Below are positions 21,651 through 32,520 of a stretch of DNA of 64,000 nt, one piece after another. Location: positions 61,059,121 to 61,123,120 of the forward strand of contig NC_134846.1 in NCBI RefSeq assembly GCF_965363235.1, read 5' to 3'. Numbering within the stretch: the first letter of the stretch is position 1; each line of letters begins with the position of its first letter. The notes below the pieces were generated by a model. That model had not been told where the DNA came from and did no database searches. It saw only the letters and a list, made by a program, of their open reading frames with translations. The DNA comes from Mytilus galloprovincialis (taxonomy: Eukaryota; Mollusca; Bivalvia; Mytilida; Mytilidae). The position numbers and the translations under genes were made by a program.

Positions 21651-21850
21651 TTATATTCTGGGTTTTCATGCCAAGATGATTTGAATGATATACAGGGTGA
21701 CCCAAATGATCATCCCCACCCCTGTCATTTGAATATGTTCAAATATCTTGTTAATAATCGAGATCCCCATCCTTACACCATACATATTCCTGTTTGTCAT
21801 GTCAGGATGATTTGAATGATATATAGGATGAGTCCCAGGGGTCACTAATG
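21651..21850. repeat. 120-135-bp satellite array, block 3
   Basis: Two further units (CAGGATGATTTGAATGATAT, GATCCCCATCCTTACACCAT) resume immediately after the retroelement tail. This shows that the tail inserted into the array. Confidence 0.8.
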
Positions 21851-22090
21851 CATATCACTTTACTGGACCAAATCAATTTTTACTGGACTTTGTCCAATAT
21901 CCGGCGACCTTGGAAATGACTGTAATTATGAGAGCTGTGTTTGGGAGACTTCGTAAGAGCATCATGTTACAATCGTTTCTTGTTACAACAGAGGCTGTGT
22001 ATTTATACATCCCAAATGGATAGTACTGTGCGACTTGAACTGATATAAATCTAGACTTTTAGAGTTGACGAAGGTAAGTCACACAAAAAA
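21851..22090. repeat. Dispersed ~115-bp repeat unit and flank
   Basis: Contains ACAGAGGCTGTGTATTTATA and CATCCCAAATGGATAGTACT, a copy of the 14380-14735 unit. Confidence 0.6.
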
Positions 22091-22400
22091 TAAATTAACA
22101 AACTAGAGGGGAAATTCAAAACGGAAAGTCCTTAATAAAATGGCAAAAACAAACGCTCCAACACATCAAACGAATGGAAAACAACTGTCATATTCCTGAC
22201 TTGTTATAGGCATTAAAATTTTCCTGATGTAGAAAATGGTGGATTAACCCTGGTTTTATAGCTAGCTAATCCTCTCACTTGTATGACTGTCGCATAGAAT
22301 TCCATTATATTGGCAACAATGTGTGAGCAAAACAAACGGCATAATACGTAAAAATGTCAAAAATTGGTGTGTATGCAGCAGTCAACATTGTATACTTATT
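22091..22400. repeat. Dispersed mussel-type repeat (ACACATCAAACGAATGGA)
   Basis: The block GGGGAAATTCAAAACGGAAA, CACATCAAACGAATGGAAAA, CAACTGTCATATTCCTGAC, TTATAGCTAGCTAATCCTC is a familiar dispersed repeat. Its first 90 bp recur at 46366-46455. Confidence 0.7.
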
Positions 22401-23060
22401 GACTGGGTATGAGTGGAATAGTTAGGTTTTTTTTTGTCCCGAGGAGCAACTATTGTCCTGAGGCGTAGCCGAGGGCAATAGTTGTATCCTAGGGAAAATA
22501 AACTTAATATTTCACGAATATCCAGTCAGTAAGTGTTTTATTGTATCAAAAAAGACAACAGACAATAAATGGCGGTGATAAATCAACTATCGTAATTTTA
22601 AAAAGAAGAAACCAAACCATAACGTTAACTTCATAAACAATTATGTTCAAATACTTAGGCTACGTCTTGCACTGACGTCAAACCTATACTAGATATAAAA
22701 GGTAAACACGACGTCGTTTCTCTCGCGTTATTTTCAAAATTCTCCAATCTAATTAAAATTAAATCTCTCAGTCGCTCATTTTTTATGCTTGGTCGCTGCG
22801 TGGGAGACCAAGCTTTGAACTATTGGACCGGTCAAAAATTTCCAACTATTAGACCTGCTGAATTTAAACTATTTGACCGCAAGCGTCATTATATTTCGCA
22901 GAATTTTAAATGCAGCTACGCAATTCAATTTTCAATCTAATTAAAATTAAATCTCTCACTCGCTCATTTTTTTTATGCTTGGTCGCTGCGTGGGAGAAAA
23001 TTTAAAAACTTCGCCCACTCCCCCCCCCCCCTTTTTCCTTATTCCTGGATCCGCCCCTGT
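22401..23060. repeat. Region with direct and inverted repeats and a hAT-like terminus
   Basis: A short inverted repeat, CAACTATTG...CAATAGTTG, lies at 22447-22484. A 63-bp direct repeat is at 22745-22807 and 22933-22996 (CAATCTAATTAAAATTAAAT ... GCTTGGTCGCTGCGTGGGAG). A C-run is followed by a hAT-like right terminus, GGATCCGCCCCTG, ending at 23059; no matching left terminus was found, so it is a fragment. Confidence 0.6.
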
Positions 23061-25077
23061 CTATAGACAGAGTACATAAGGAAAAATGAAAGACAAGAAT
23101 ACAAAAATGACCATAGCACAATAACACAATGGTGGGATGTAAAAGTACCGAGCCACCCCAAAAATATATTACCAAAAATGGACTAAACAGTAAAGATTAA
23201 AACTGTACAAGGAAACATAAAGAGACCACTATAACATGTAATTAAGACGATAAACAACGCCAGTACCCAGAATCTATACTTCAAGACCATCATGTATCAT
23301 GTGTGAAGTTGACAGAGACTGCTTATTTATCTATACAACCCAAATGAATAGCACTGTGCGATTAGAACTCACCTTTTTCTTTGTTCCAATTTGGTACCAT
23401 ATATACACATAGTCAGACATGTCTCATTCGGTCTCATTATAAATCCATAGTGATTCTATGCTTCTAAAAATAGAATAGCATCCCGTCTGAGGCTGTAATG
23501 AGTAGATGATCATGTCTGTACACTTGGAGAACAGTTATTATTATCAGCTGAGGGGGTCTGTGCATTTTAGGCGGCGGGGTCATTACCAAAAATATCATGC
23601 AGCCTGGGGGGGATTGCCATCAAAAATGTTATTTAACTGGGGGGAGGGGCGGTCACACAATACAAGTTTTTATTTCTGGCAAGCATATAAATTGTTAACG
23701 ATATTGAAATGAGTATGCAGTCTCTTGGGATAGATGTAGGATTGTAAAAGGTGTGTACACATTCTAAAATCATTTGTAAATAGGTATACCTATTTGATGA
23801 AATTATTACAAAGATATCGAATAAGAAAAGGAATATGTATGTTCCAATTATAGACCCTTGAACTGGGAAGTATGACATCCACACACAGTGACACAAAACA
23901 ATAAACTCGGATTTCGTAAAACATTTTCACACCGAAATGAAATACTTAGTATTGAATGTTCATATAATTATAAACCTACATATACTTTTCTTTGTTTCAA
24001 ATAAATCATGTACATATTTGATCTAAGAAGGACCAGAATCATAAAATCAGTGATATTTGAATGTATTATTTTCAGTTGCACTTCCTAGAGTGGGATTGAA
24101 ATAAAAAATAACTATATGATGAGAATATTTAAATCAATCAAAACATTGATAGAACATAAAAATTTTAATAAAGGCATTAAAAGAATTGAGATATGTTTCC
24201 TCTTTTTAATATTTTTTTTTTCAATCACAAATAAATCTGTGACAGACAGATAATATAGACTGAAAGGTATTGTATAACATTTGTAGAATTATGGGTTGCA
24301 GTCAAATAAATTGGAACACATCTTTTTCTTTTTTTTTTTTTTTTTTTTCTTTTTACGTCATTCCATTCATTTATAATAGCACATGCTCGTGTTAATACAC
24401 AAATTTGGCTAACCATGCCTTTAAAAGCTTTACTTTTTAAGGATTAACAGTTTCAAAATTAGGGACAATCTGTATAGGTATGTACGAAAGACTATTAGGG
24501 TCACTAAAAAAATATGTATCTCGTTATAACCATTTTTTGTCTCGTAATTACGACATAATCATTGCGTAATTACGAGAAACCGTAAACTTCACATGCAAAT
24601 AAACTTCCGCCGAGGAAGGCCGTGAGCATGGGCCGCTACGTTCGAAAAACTAAGTTATATTAACACATGACATGGGTAAAATCTCTTTGTTCTTACTGTG
24701 CTTTAATCTGAATAATGCACAGCTAAGGTGTGTATTAACTATCTCAAATATACTGCACAGTTCAAATCTATTTTTACCTTTAGGGGCGTTTCCTGGATTC
24801 TGAAAGGGGTGTGACATGTATTCTATAAAATCAAAAAATATCAACGATGGTAGCGAGACTAAAAACGTTTCGTTTTCCAATTCAAGGATGAACAGCCTAT
24901 TCGACCCCTCCCCCTCCCCCTAAAAAAAAAAAACAACAAAAAAAAAAACGAATCCGCCATCTGACTTCAAGTTACAAAAAAAGTTGATAAATTAAACACT
25001 TTGTACAAACATCGTAGTTTCAAAATAAGAATCAAATGATGGATTGATTGTTTTAACGTCACTTTTAAGTGCCACAT
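23061..25077. other. Intergenic, low-information sequence
   Basis: AT-rich DNA with one more CCCAAATGAATAGCACTGTG repeat unit (23310-23370), a 23-bp T run near 24331, and an inverted CTCGTAATTACGA / CGTAATTACGAG pair at 24540-24585. Around 24900-24950 there are C and A runs next to a CGAATCCGCC terminus-like end. No gene recognised; short ORFs here lack features. Confidence 0.5.
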
Positions 25078-25262
25078 TTCGGCCATTTGTGGCGCCCAGT
25101 TTTTATTGCTAGGAGCCGGAGTGCTCGGAGAAAACCGGCCCACACACATGTGATGGGAAAACTGACAGTCCTAATCAATTAATATTGGAGTCGAAAACCC
25201 CAGCACGGGCGGAGTTTGCCATCAACCCCACAGTGTTGACTGTCTAGTGATTACTGTAGAAG
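25078..25262 (-). repeat. tRNA-derived SINE, near full length, minus strand
   Basis: On the minus strand: GACAGTCAACACTGTGGGGT, a mutated B-box region, a TTCGACTCCAATATTAATTG block, TTTTCTCCGAGCACTCCGGC, and CAATAAAAACTGGGCGCCAC at the 3' part. The order is that of the SINE whose 5' parts occur at 5415 and 27880. Internal promoter boxes are decayed. Confidence 0.65.
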
Positions 25263-26043
25263 AACTACTTAGACTTCTTCAAACGAGGCCGGTGATGAAA
25301 AAAGAAAGGTTTCTCCTTCCCTTTTTATTTCTAAACTGGGACATGAAATATTTTATTTTATTTTGTGTACACAGTGTAAATCTTAAATCAGTGTTTCAAA
25401 GTCCGTGAGAACAGATAATAACGATTTGTTTGTAGTTTCTGCCAAAAAAGAAAGCATGTACTTAAAAATATTAAAATAAATGAAATCTGATATACACAAG
25501 TTTTAGACAATGAATTTCATTACGATTTTTGGCATATTTATTCCTATAAAGGGACTATTTGGGTATCGAATTTAAATTTGGGGTCGGGGGAGGGGTTCGG
25601 GGGGGGGGGGGGTTAAAGATTGGATAGCGAGTCGCTGTTTCTGTTTATTTAATATTTTAAATGTATGTACTAAAATCCTCCTCGTTTCTCTAAGCATATA
25701 TCATTAAGGAAAGAAAAGCAATTAATCTTTACTCCATAACACCGATTTAAAATTAAAGTAGAATATAAAGTATTAATCGTCACTGATTGCTAGAAAAAAA
25801 AAGATCGAATAAATTTAACAGAAACAATTTACAGTTAAATCGCAGATAATGTAAAAATTGAGGAAGAAGCTTAAATATAAAAAAATAATAATAATTTAAA
25901 ACTTACCAACCTCTTACTACATAAAGGCTCATTTCCCCCTTTCTTTACTCTACAAGAAAACTTTATTTAGGAGCCGTGGATTGCGGATCATCGTTTGCAT
26001 TGCTAAAACGTTCACGTAAATTGATGGCGTCATGTGTTAAAAC
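25263..26043. other. Intergenic, nothing recognised
   Basis: AT-rich, with a G run (about 25599-25612). No gene or repeat family recognised. Confidence 0.5.
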
Positions 26044-26191
26044 AGTTATTGTCCAATCAAATCGGTATATTCGATTAAATCTGCACGCTCGTGTGACCCT
26101 TTAACCCGAACTCCTACGTCGTTCGGGTTAATCAGGGTCACCCTAGCTGTGCAGATTAAATCCAATATACCGACTTGCTTGGTCAATAACT
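26044..26191. repeat. 148-bp hairpin (fold-back) element
   Basis: The two halves are inverted copies with few mismatches: AGTTATTGTCCAATCAAATC...GGTATATT...GATTAAATCTGCAC...GTGACCCT...AACCCGAAC, then the inverse GTTCGGGTT...AGGGTCAC...GTGCAGATTAAATC...AATATACCGA...CAATAACT. The loop is about 9 nt (TCCTACGTC). Fold-back MITE is the likely class. No target duplication identified. Confidence 0.8.
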
Positions 26192-27039
26192 ATAACATAT
26201 CCTATAAACTGTCTAAAAAATTTAGTCAACTCGGAAACTTGCAAATCCCATGAATTAACGAAAGCTTACGCTAATACTAGGTTAAAAAAATAATATGAAG
26301 TCTGGGGTGAGAACCAAAACAGGGTTTGAATTAGATATATGAATGACGAAATCGCCTTCCCTCGTCCATCCAAGCAGAGACATATATCCAAGTAACAGTT
26401 ATAAAAGTAAACCATTATAGGTCAAGGAACGTTCTTCGATAAGTTTTAAGGATTTTTGTTATTTTTATGTGTCAACCTTTGGTGTAAACTGGAAGTCTCT
26501 TCTTAAAAGGACCCCACTGGAAATAAGTATCAATAACTTGTGTGGGTCATCCTAAGGTATTAGGCTACAGTGATAATCTAGTCTTAAAGAAATTTTCATT
26601 CATTATAATCTAGTCTATTAGTATTATCAAAATATCATGACAATTTTTATAACTTTATTTTTATATTATAATTTTTAGAAAACATGTAAATCATGTTAGT
26701 GTCTGTAACTATTTATGTCTAGTGCTATATCCATGTGTCATTTTAATTTATATAGTGCTTGTCATATTCATGCCTTTCATCTTCAATAAATATATACATC
26801 GTGGCCACAAGTTAATCTTTTTCTGTTTAGTATTAAATTTATATTAAGATCCATTTTGTTACATCTTGTGATCAATTTTATTTGGCAATCGCCAATGGCA
26901 GTCAGCAGGGTTAAAGAACATCAGTTGTTCGACCTGTTAGTCAAATGGGTTTTGTTTAAATATACTTTTTCACTTTTTGGGTCTTTTGGAAAATGTTGTT
27001 TGTGCTGTTTTTAGACCCTTCTACAACGAAATTTGTTTT
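26192..27039. other. Intergenic with a mussel-type dispersed repeat
   Basis: 26880-27010 (GCAATCGCCAATGGCAGTCA, GGTTAAAGAACATCAGTTGT, GGTCTTTTGGAAAATGTTGT) looks like a dispersed repeat that I know from mussels. The remainder is AT-rich and unassigned. Confidence 0.45.
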
Positions 27040-27059
27040 ACATGCACACGTATAAAAAT

Positions 27060-27366
27060 TGCGGTTTGATTGGGTTGATGTTTAAGACCAGTTGTATCTA
27101 TATATGTTTAGACGAGTTGTATATATATATACAACTCGTCTTTGTATATATATATATATATACAACTCGTCTTAAACATCAACCCACCAATATATATATA
27201 TACAACTCGTCTAAACATCAACCCAACAATGTTAGATCTGTAAATTTGCTTTCGCAAATTATTTTGTTCTTCCCTCGCCGGGATTCGAACCCATGCTACT
27301 GAGATATCGTGAAACCAAATTGCCTGCACTGTAGCCGTCCCGCTAGACCACACGACCACCTGGGCT
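27060..27366 (-). repeat. tRNA-derived SINE with inverted (TA)n tails
   Basis: On the minus strand the A box TGGTCTAGCGG (27350-27340) and B box GGTTCGAATCC (27291-27281) are intact, with head GCCCAGGTGGTCGTG at 27364. The body runs AACAAAATAATTTGCGAAAG, CAGATCTAACATTGTTGGGT, TGATGTTTAGACGAGTTGTA, then (TA)n. The CAACTCGTCT...AACATCAACCC tail recurs three times and once inverted (27074-27120), making a palindrome around (TA)n. It is a SINE, not a tRNA gene: no acceptor stem can be paired. Confidence 0.75.
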
Positions 27367-27639
27367 TCACAAAAATAAAGCTTTCGGTTGCCGTGTGTTA
27401 CCTTTCCTCGTCAGTTTTAATCTAGCGGCGTACTACAGTACATGATATATAATGCATGGAGATGTTATTGTTACAGATCAGCTCAATTATCTACAGTAAA
27501 GGATCCTACAAATTAATGCAAGATACAGTAACAGAAAATAATTATATTAATAAGTGACGTCTGAGTCAGTGATAACTCTACAACAGATTTATCCATCGGA
27601 TCACCAGCAATAATGGTGATACATGGCTATGTACATTAT
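27367..27639. other. Short unassigned stretch
   Basis: Between two SINE copies, nothing recognised. Confidence 0.45.
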
Positions 27640-27742
27640 GTATATACAACTCGTCTAAACATCAACCCAACAATGTTAGATCTGTAAATTTGCTTTCGCA
27701 ATTTTTTTTTTGTTCTTCCCTCGCCGGAATTCTAACCCATAT
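27640..27742 (-). repeat. Second, 5'-truncated copy of the same SINE
   Basis: Same body as 27198-27290 (ACAACTCGTCTAAACATCAA, TGTTAGATCTGTAAATTTGC) with a longer T run. The B box is destroyed (GGAATTCTAACCC) and the A-box part is missing. Confidence 0.75.
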
Positions 27743-28327
27743 ATTATCAAGGATTTGTATTGTGGTATTGGTGTAATTAAATGTTTTATCTGATTTTATT
27801 TGTATATATTCATCAGTTTTTGCTCAGTTCCTCAAATTGTGGATATTCCTGCAATAAAACTCCCGATAAAAATTAGATCAGTTTCTATCCTGACTGTCAA
27901 CACTGATGGTGTGAGTTCGAGCCCTGCACCGTGGCATGGAAGGTGTGCTCGACTACAAAGAATTTCAATTTTTACTAGTAGATATCGGAATTCCAATATT
28001 TGTACTCATGGTAATTCTGGATCCTTCTAAATTCTTATTTGTAGCATAACATATACTTCAACTTGAACAAATTTTATCAGTCAGCAGCAATGACTATAAG
28101 ATAAGGGTCTATGTGTAGGCTTGTATGAATTGTCGTTTTCAGTTCAAGAGTCCAGAGTTGTAAGACCTTAATCTTCGAAAAGAAAAGCCAAACGATTTTT
28201 TTCCAATATCTCAAGTGTTCTTATTGCAATGGTATTTATCAAATTGTTAAGAATGGTAGTCACTGAAGGTGATTTTAACGAATTTCACTTTATTTGTTGT
28301 TTCATAGCTTTGAAACATCAATTGTCA
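27743..28327. other. Unassigned sequence with a SINE fragment
   Basis: 27880-27965 is the 5' part of the 25078 SINE family on the plus strand: CTGACTGTCAACACTGATGG, B box GAGTTCGAGCC at 27913-27923, GGAAGGTGTGCTCGACTAC. The remaining bases are unassigned. Confidence 0.5.
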
Positions 28328-29293
28328 ATAAAATGCTTCGCTGAGTGCAGCCTGATATGACCACAGTGGTCGAATCCTGATCAGTTTGGACAAATTTGGT
28401 CACAATATTCATGCTTGATACTGTCTGATTTTGGATTGTGATAGAAATTTTGACAAAATATAGGTTTTTGACACAAAATAAATGTGGTCAAAGATCTTAC
28501 AAATCTATTGCGCAATACTGTCTAATTGAAGATTTTTTCTTGAAACTTTCAAAAATCAGAATTTGAAAAATTTTGAAAAAAAATTGTAAACAAAAAATCC
28601 CCCCCCAAACTTATTGACCCCTTGGAGCATTAACCCCAAAACTCAATCCCAGCCTTTTCTGTGTAGTATGGAACCTTGTAGCACAATTTCAGAGAGATCC
28701 ATACACTTAAACCCAAGTTATTGTCTGGAAACTAGAAACCTGCTTCTTTTTGGCCGTTTTTTTTTTGCCCCTAATTCCTACATGTTTTGTGCAATTAACC
28801 CAAAACTCAATCCCACCCTCCCCGTGTTATATGAAACATTGTGGTAGAATTTCAGAGAGATCCATACAATAACACGCAAGTTATTGTCTGGGAACTAGAA
28901 AAATGCTTGTTTTGTGGCCCTTATTTCTTAAACTGTTGGCCCCATAACCCCTAAAATGAATCCCAACCTTCTACTTGTGGTTTTAAACATTGTGGTACAA
29001 TTTCAGAGCAATTGAAATACTTGTACACTATTTATTATCCTGAAACTAGAAAAATGCTTGTTTTTGGGCCCCTTTTTGGCCTCTTATTCTTAAACGATTG
29101 AGACCATCATCTCCAAAATTAATCCCAACCTTCCTTTTGTGGTATTGAACCTTCTGAAAAAAATTCATAAAGATCTATTCACTTAAACTAAAGTTATTGT
29201 CAGGAAACCAATGTGTCTTCGGACGACGCAGACGACGACATCATACCATTATACGATCCCAAAATTATTTTTGCGGTCATATACAAACTAGGT
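28328..29293 (-). mobile_element. Hairpin-ended tandem-repeat element, copy A (HINE/pearl-like)
   Basis: Same family as 29596-35133 and 50970-52765, in inverted orientation. It starts ATGCTTCGCTGAGTGCAGCC and GACCACAGTGGTCGAATCCT, and has one remnant of the 35-bp TTGCGCAATACTGT motif at 28508. Four core repeats of about 150-165 bp follow (CCCCAAAACTCAATCCCA... units at about 28620, 28795, 28945, 29105). Then come GACGACGCAGACGACGAC and the terminal hairpin ATACGATCCCAAAATTATTT / TTTGCGGTCATAT. No coding sequence. Confidence 0.75.
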
Positions 29294-29337
29294 ATGTACT
29301 ATCTATATATAACATTATACATATTTATAAAAAGGTA

Positions 29338-29595
29338 AACTCCTAACTATCCTACTGCCTGTCGATACTTTTATTTTGGCATTGCACAAGTCATGTCTTC
29401 TTTGACTGTCCATGACGTTAAAACACTAAATCCCTGGGATGTGTTTTAGTTGATTTTAGTCTCTGGTGCATGATTTTTTTTTTTTTTTTATTATTAATTG
29501 ATTTTGACTTTTAACTAGTTTTCAGTAACTACGAGTACTCTCAAATCGTATTTTCGTGTTAATTTGACCTGTAGATACAATTTGTAATGCATTTT
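29338..29595 (+). repeat. Penelope-like retroelement tail fragment
   Basis: Matches 16930-17166 (CTGCCTGTCGATACTTTTAT, CATTGCACAAGTCATGTCTT, CAGTAACTACGAGTACTCTC). It stops exactly where the hairpin-ended element begins; another part of the same tail resumes at 35145. Confidence 0.75.
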
Positions 29596-30946
29596 TATAC
29601 GACTGCAAAAAAAATTGCGGTCGTATAATGGTATGACGTTGGCGTCGTCGTCGTCGTCGTCCTTGTTGTCCGAAGATAGATTGGTTTACGCACTATAACT
29701 TTAGTTTAAGTGAATGGATCTCTATGAAATTTTACCATACGGTTCAATACCACAAAAGGAAGGTTGGGATTGATTTTGGGGGTTATGGTACCAACAGTTA
29801 AGGAATTAGAGGCAGACAAGGGGCAAAAAATAAGCATTTTTGTAACTTCCAGACAATAACTTGTGTGTTAGTGAATGGAACTCTCTGACATTGTACCACA
29901 AGATTCCATATCACAAAGGGAATGCTTGGATTGATTTTGGGGGTAATTGCCTCAAAATTTTAGAAATTAGTTGCCTAAAAGGGGTAAAAAACAAGCATTT
30001 TTCTAGTTTCAGGACTATTACTTGTGTGTAAGTGTATAAATCTTTATGAATTTTTTTTACAAGGTTCCATATCACAAAGGAAAAGCTGGGTTTGATTTTG
30101 GGGGTAATTGCCCTAAATGTTTAGGAAATAGGGCCAAAAAGGGGGAAAAATAAGCATTTTTCTAGTTTCCAGACAATAACTTGTGTTCAAGTGCATAGAT
30201 CTCTCTGAAATTGTACCATAAAGGGAAGGCTTGGATTGAGTTTGGGGGTGATGAATCATAAGAGGGTTAAAAAAAAAATTTTGGAGGAGGGGGATTTTTT
30301 TTTTCCTTTTTTCTCCCTTTCTTTCCTTTTTTTTCTTTAAAATTTTCCATTTTAAGTTGGTTATTTCTGATTTATATATAAAAGCAAATAATAATGATAT
30401 GGCAGGAGATATACACCAAACAGGATGTGTAAATTATTATATAAAGTATTGTGCAATAGCAAGAAATTTTCAATTGCACAGTATTGCGCAATAGCAAGAA
30501 ATCTTCAATTGCACAGTATTGCGCTATAGCATGAAATCTTCAATTGCACAGTATTGCGCAATAGCAAGAAATGTCCAATAGCACAATATTGCACAATAGC
30601 AAGAAATCTTCAATTTCACAGTGTTGCGCAATAGCAAATAATATTGAATTGCACAGTATTGCGCAATTGCAAGAAATATTCAATTGCACAGTATTGCACA
30701 ATAGCAAGAAATCTTCTTTGCACAGTATTGTGCAATAGAAAGAAATCTTCAGTTGAAATTTAATACAAATTTTTTAACCCATTTAAATTTTTTTAGAAAA
30801 TTCACCACATTTTTGATATACCTTCATACCAGCATGCACATGCATAGTCAAAATGACATTGAATCAGAGAAGAGCACATTGTTTTCCTAGATTGAAAATT
30901 TAGACACTCCTTGTTTCTATATAAACACTTAAACCTTTGACTGACT
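29596..30946 (+). mobile_element. Hairpin-ended tandem-repeat element, copy B1
   Basis: Starts with hairpin ATACGACTGCAAAAAAAATT / GCGGTCGTAT (29602-29631), TGGTATGACGTTGG and (GTC)n. Four core repeats of about 165 bp follow (GGAAGGTTGGGATTGATTTT... units from 29755), then a polypyrimidine/purine stretch (30285-30350), then the 35-bp minisatellite (30446-30757). The other terminus (GCGGAGCATTTT end) is missing, so the copy is truncated by or joined to the next one. Confidence 0.75.
30446..30757. repeat. 35-bp minisatellite (ATTGCGCAAT unit), about 9 copies
   Basis: The unit CAGTATTGCGCAATAGCAAG-AAATCTTCAATTGCA repeats at 35-bp spacing (for example 30446 and 30481). The palindromic core TTGCGCAA alternates with TTGCACAA. 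The same motif is present about three times at 51430-51530 and once at 28508, so its copy number differs between element copies. Confidence 0.85.
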
Positions 30947-31887
30947 TTTTATACGACCGAATTTTTGCAGTCGTATATTGGTATGACGTTGGTTTAGTCG
31001 TCGTCGTCGTCCAAAGACATTTGGTTTTCGCACTCTAACTTTAGTATAAGTAAATAGAAATCTATGAAATTTAAACACAAGGTTTATGACCACAAAAGGA
31101 AGGTTGGGATTGATTTTGGGAGTTTTGGTCCCAACAGTTTAGGAATTAGGGTCCCAAAAAAGGGCTGAAATAAGCATTTTTCTTGGTTTTGGCACAATAA
31201 CTTTAGTATAAGAACATAGAAATCTATGACATTTAAACACAAGGTTTATCAGTGGCGGATCCAGAGGGGGCGTAGAGGGCTCGGTCTTTTTTTCTTTTTT
31301 TTCTTTGTAAAATGATTAATGAGACTAGACTTCGATCGTGAACTTTGCCATTTCCCGTGTACTCTAGTATTTAATTTTTATGCAACAGTTCTTAACTTAT
31401 AAAGATATTTTTTCGATGGAATTTACTGATTATCAAAGTCATGTCATTCGCTATGGTGGAGTTGACCAGTGCGTCGAAAAAAACGTCGCTGTAGTCATTT
31501 TGAAATTCAAATTACAGTTACATATTTCTTAGGCTGAGGAAGACAATCATGACACCTTCAAATCGACACAGAAATGAGCAAAAAAGTATTAACGTCTATT
31601 TCTCTATACAGAAAGAAAAGAAAAGAAATACTCTTTCACTCTCATGAAAGAAAAATCCACGGCAATATTATTTACCTACGCCAACATGTTTAACCCCAAA
31701 CGCCCCAAACGCAACGTAAGATATTGCTACCATTTAGTGTAACAGAAAAATGACGTTAAATTGGAAACGCGCACTATCTAATTCTTCTGGGTAAATGCAA
31801 AGTACAACAAACAAGTATAAATGCCGTGAGAATCCAATCCAATATGATTTTATAATTAACATAGGATATTTAATTTTACTACTTAAG

Positions 31888-32051
31888 AGATAACTGTATT
31901 GTATTTGAAGCTTTAAGGACGTCCATCGGTAGTTTTACTGTCGCAAATTTAGTTTACCTGGCGACGCGGAGCGGAGACAGGTAAACGGGTATTTGCGACA
32001 GTAAAACTACCGATGGACGTCCGCAAAGCTTCAAATACAATACAGTTATCT
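31888..32051. repeat. 164-bp near-perfect hairpin
   Basis: Arms 31888-31948 and 31991-32051 are inverted copies over 61 bp with about two mismatches (CTTTAAGGACGTCC against CTTTGCGGACGTCC). A second inverted pair, GTTTACCTG / CAGGTAAAC, lies at 31952-31960 and 31978-31986. The loop is GCGACGCGGAGCGGAGA (31961-31977). It lies inside the nested hAT-like element. It could be a separate fold-back MITE or the source of a long hairpin RNA. Confidence 0.9.
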
Positions 32052-32149
32052 GTATTCTAATGCAAAACAATTTTATTATTAAATTTCAATCATGATTTCA
32101 GTGTAAAATCTTCATTAAAGAAAATTCCGCGAAAAGATGTTATCTTCTT

Positions 32150-32350
32150 TGGTCCCTACACTAGGTGACGTCATAGGTATGCTTCCGGAGTCAAACATAA
32201 ACACCGGGCGTTTTCTGCCTTCTGTGCCGCTTCAGAATGTAATAAAATTTGATAAAAAGAAGATTTTAGGTGCAACATGTGAGTTTTTTGGCTTATTATT
32301 GTAGAAATTACATGTCAATATATTCAGCAATTCAAAATGGCGGCTTCCTT
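32150..32350 (+). promoter_or_regulatory. Promoter-like segment inside the hAT-like element
   Basis: A CpG-richer stretch with a perfect CRE palindrome TGACGTCA (32166-32173) and an ACACCGGGCGTTTTC block. At 32335-32347 a CAAAATGGCGGCT matches the YY1-type AAnATGGCGGC site often found at start codons. The ATG (32337) opens a 61-residue frame, MAASLVTDKEIENFTLTVIQ and onward, to a stop at 32520, with no known domain. It may be a captured or element-own first exon. Function is inference. Confidence 0.35.
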
Positions 32351-32520
32351 AGTTACAGACAAGGAGATAGAGAATTTTACGCTTACTGTCATCCAATCAG
32401 AACCATTGTTACAAAATAATTGCATTAGAATAGTAATTATGTGTTTTGGGGGGAATATTGCTGCATTATATATCCAACCCGAGTATGATTTTATTCAAGC
32501 AGTGACATACAATAGCTTGT

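Noticed and set aside
27281..27350. tRNA gene on the minus strand (perfect B box)
   Set aside because: No pairing acceptor or anticodon stem, boxes followed by a SINE body with a second truncated copy at 27640; a tRNA-derived SINE.
30446..30757. Regular 35-bp palindromic repeats resembling a CRISPR array
   Set aside because: Units abut with no unique spacers, no cas genes, and the context is eukaryotic transposon DNA; it is a minisatellite.
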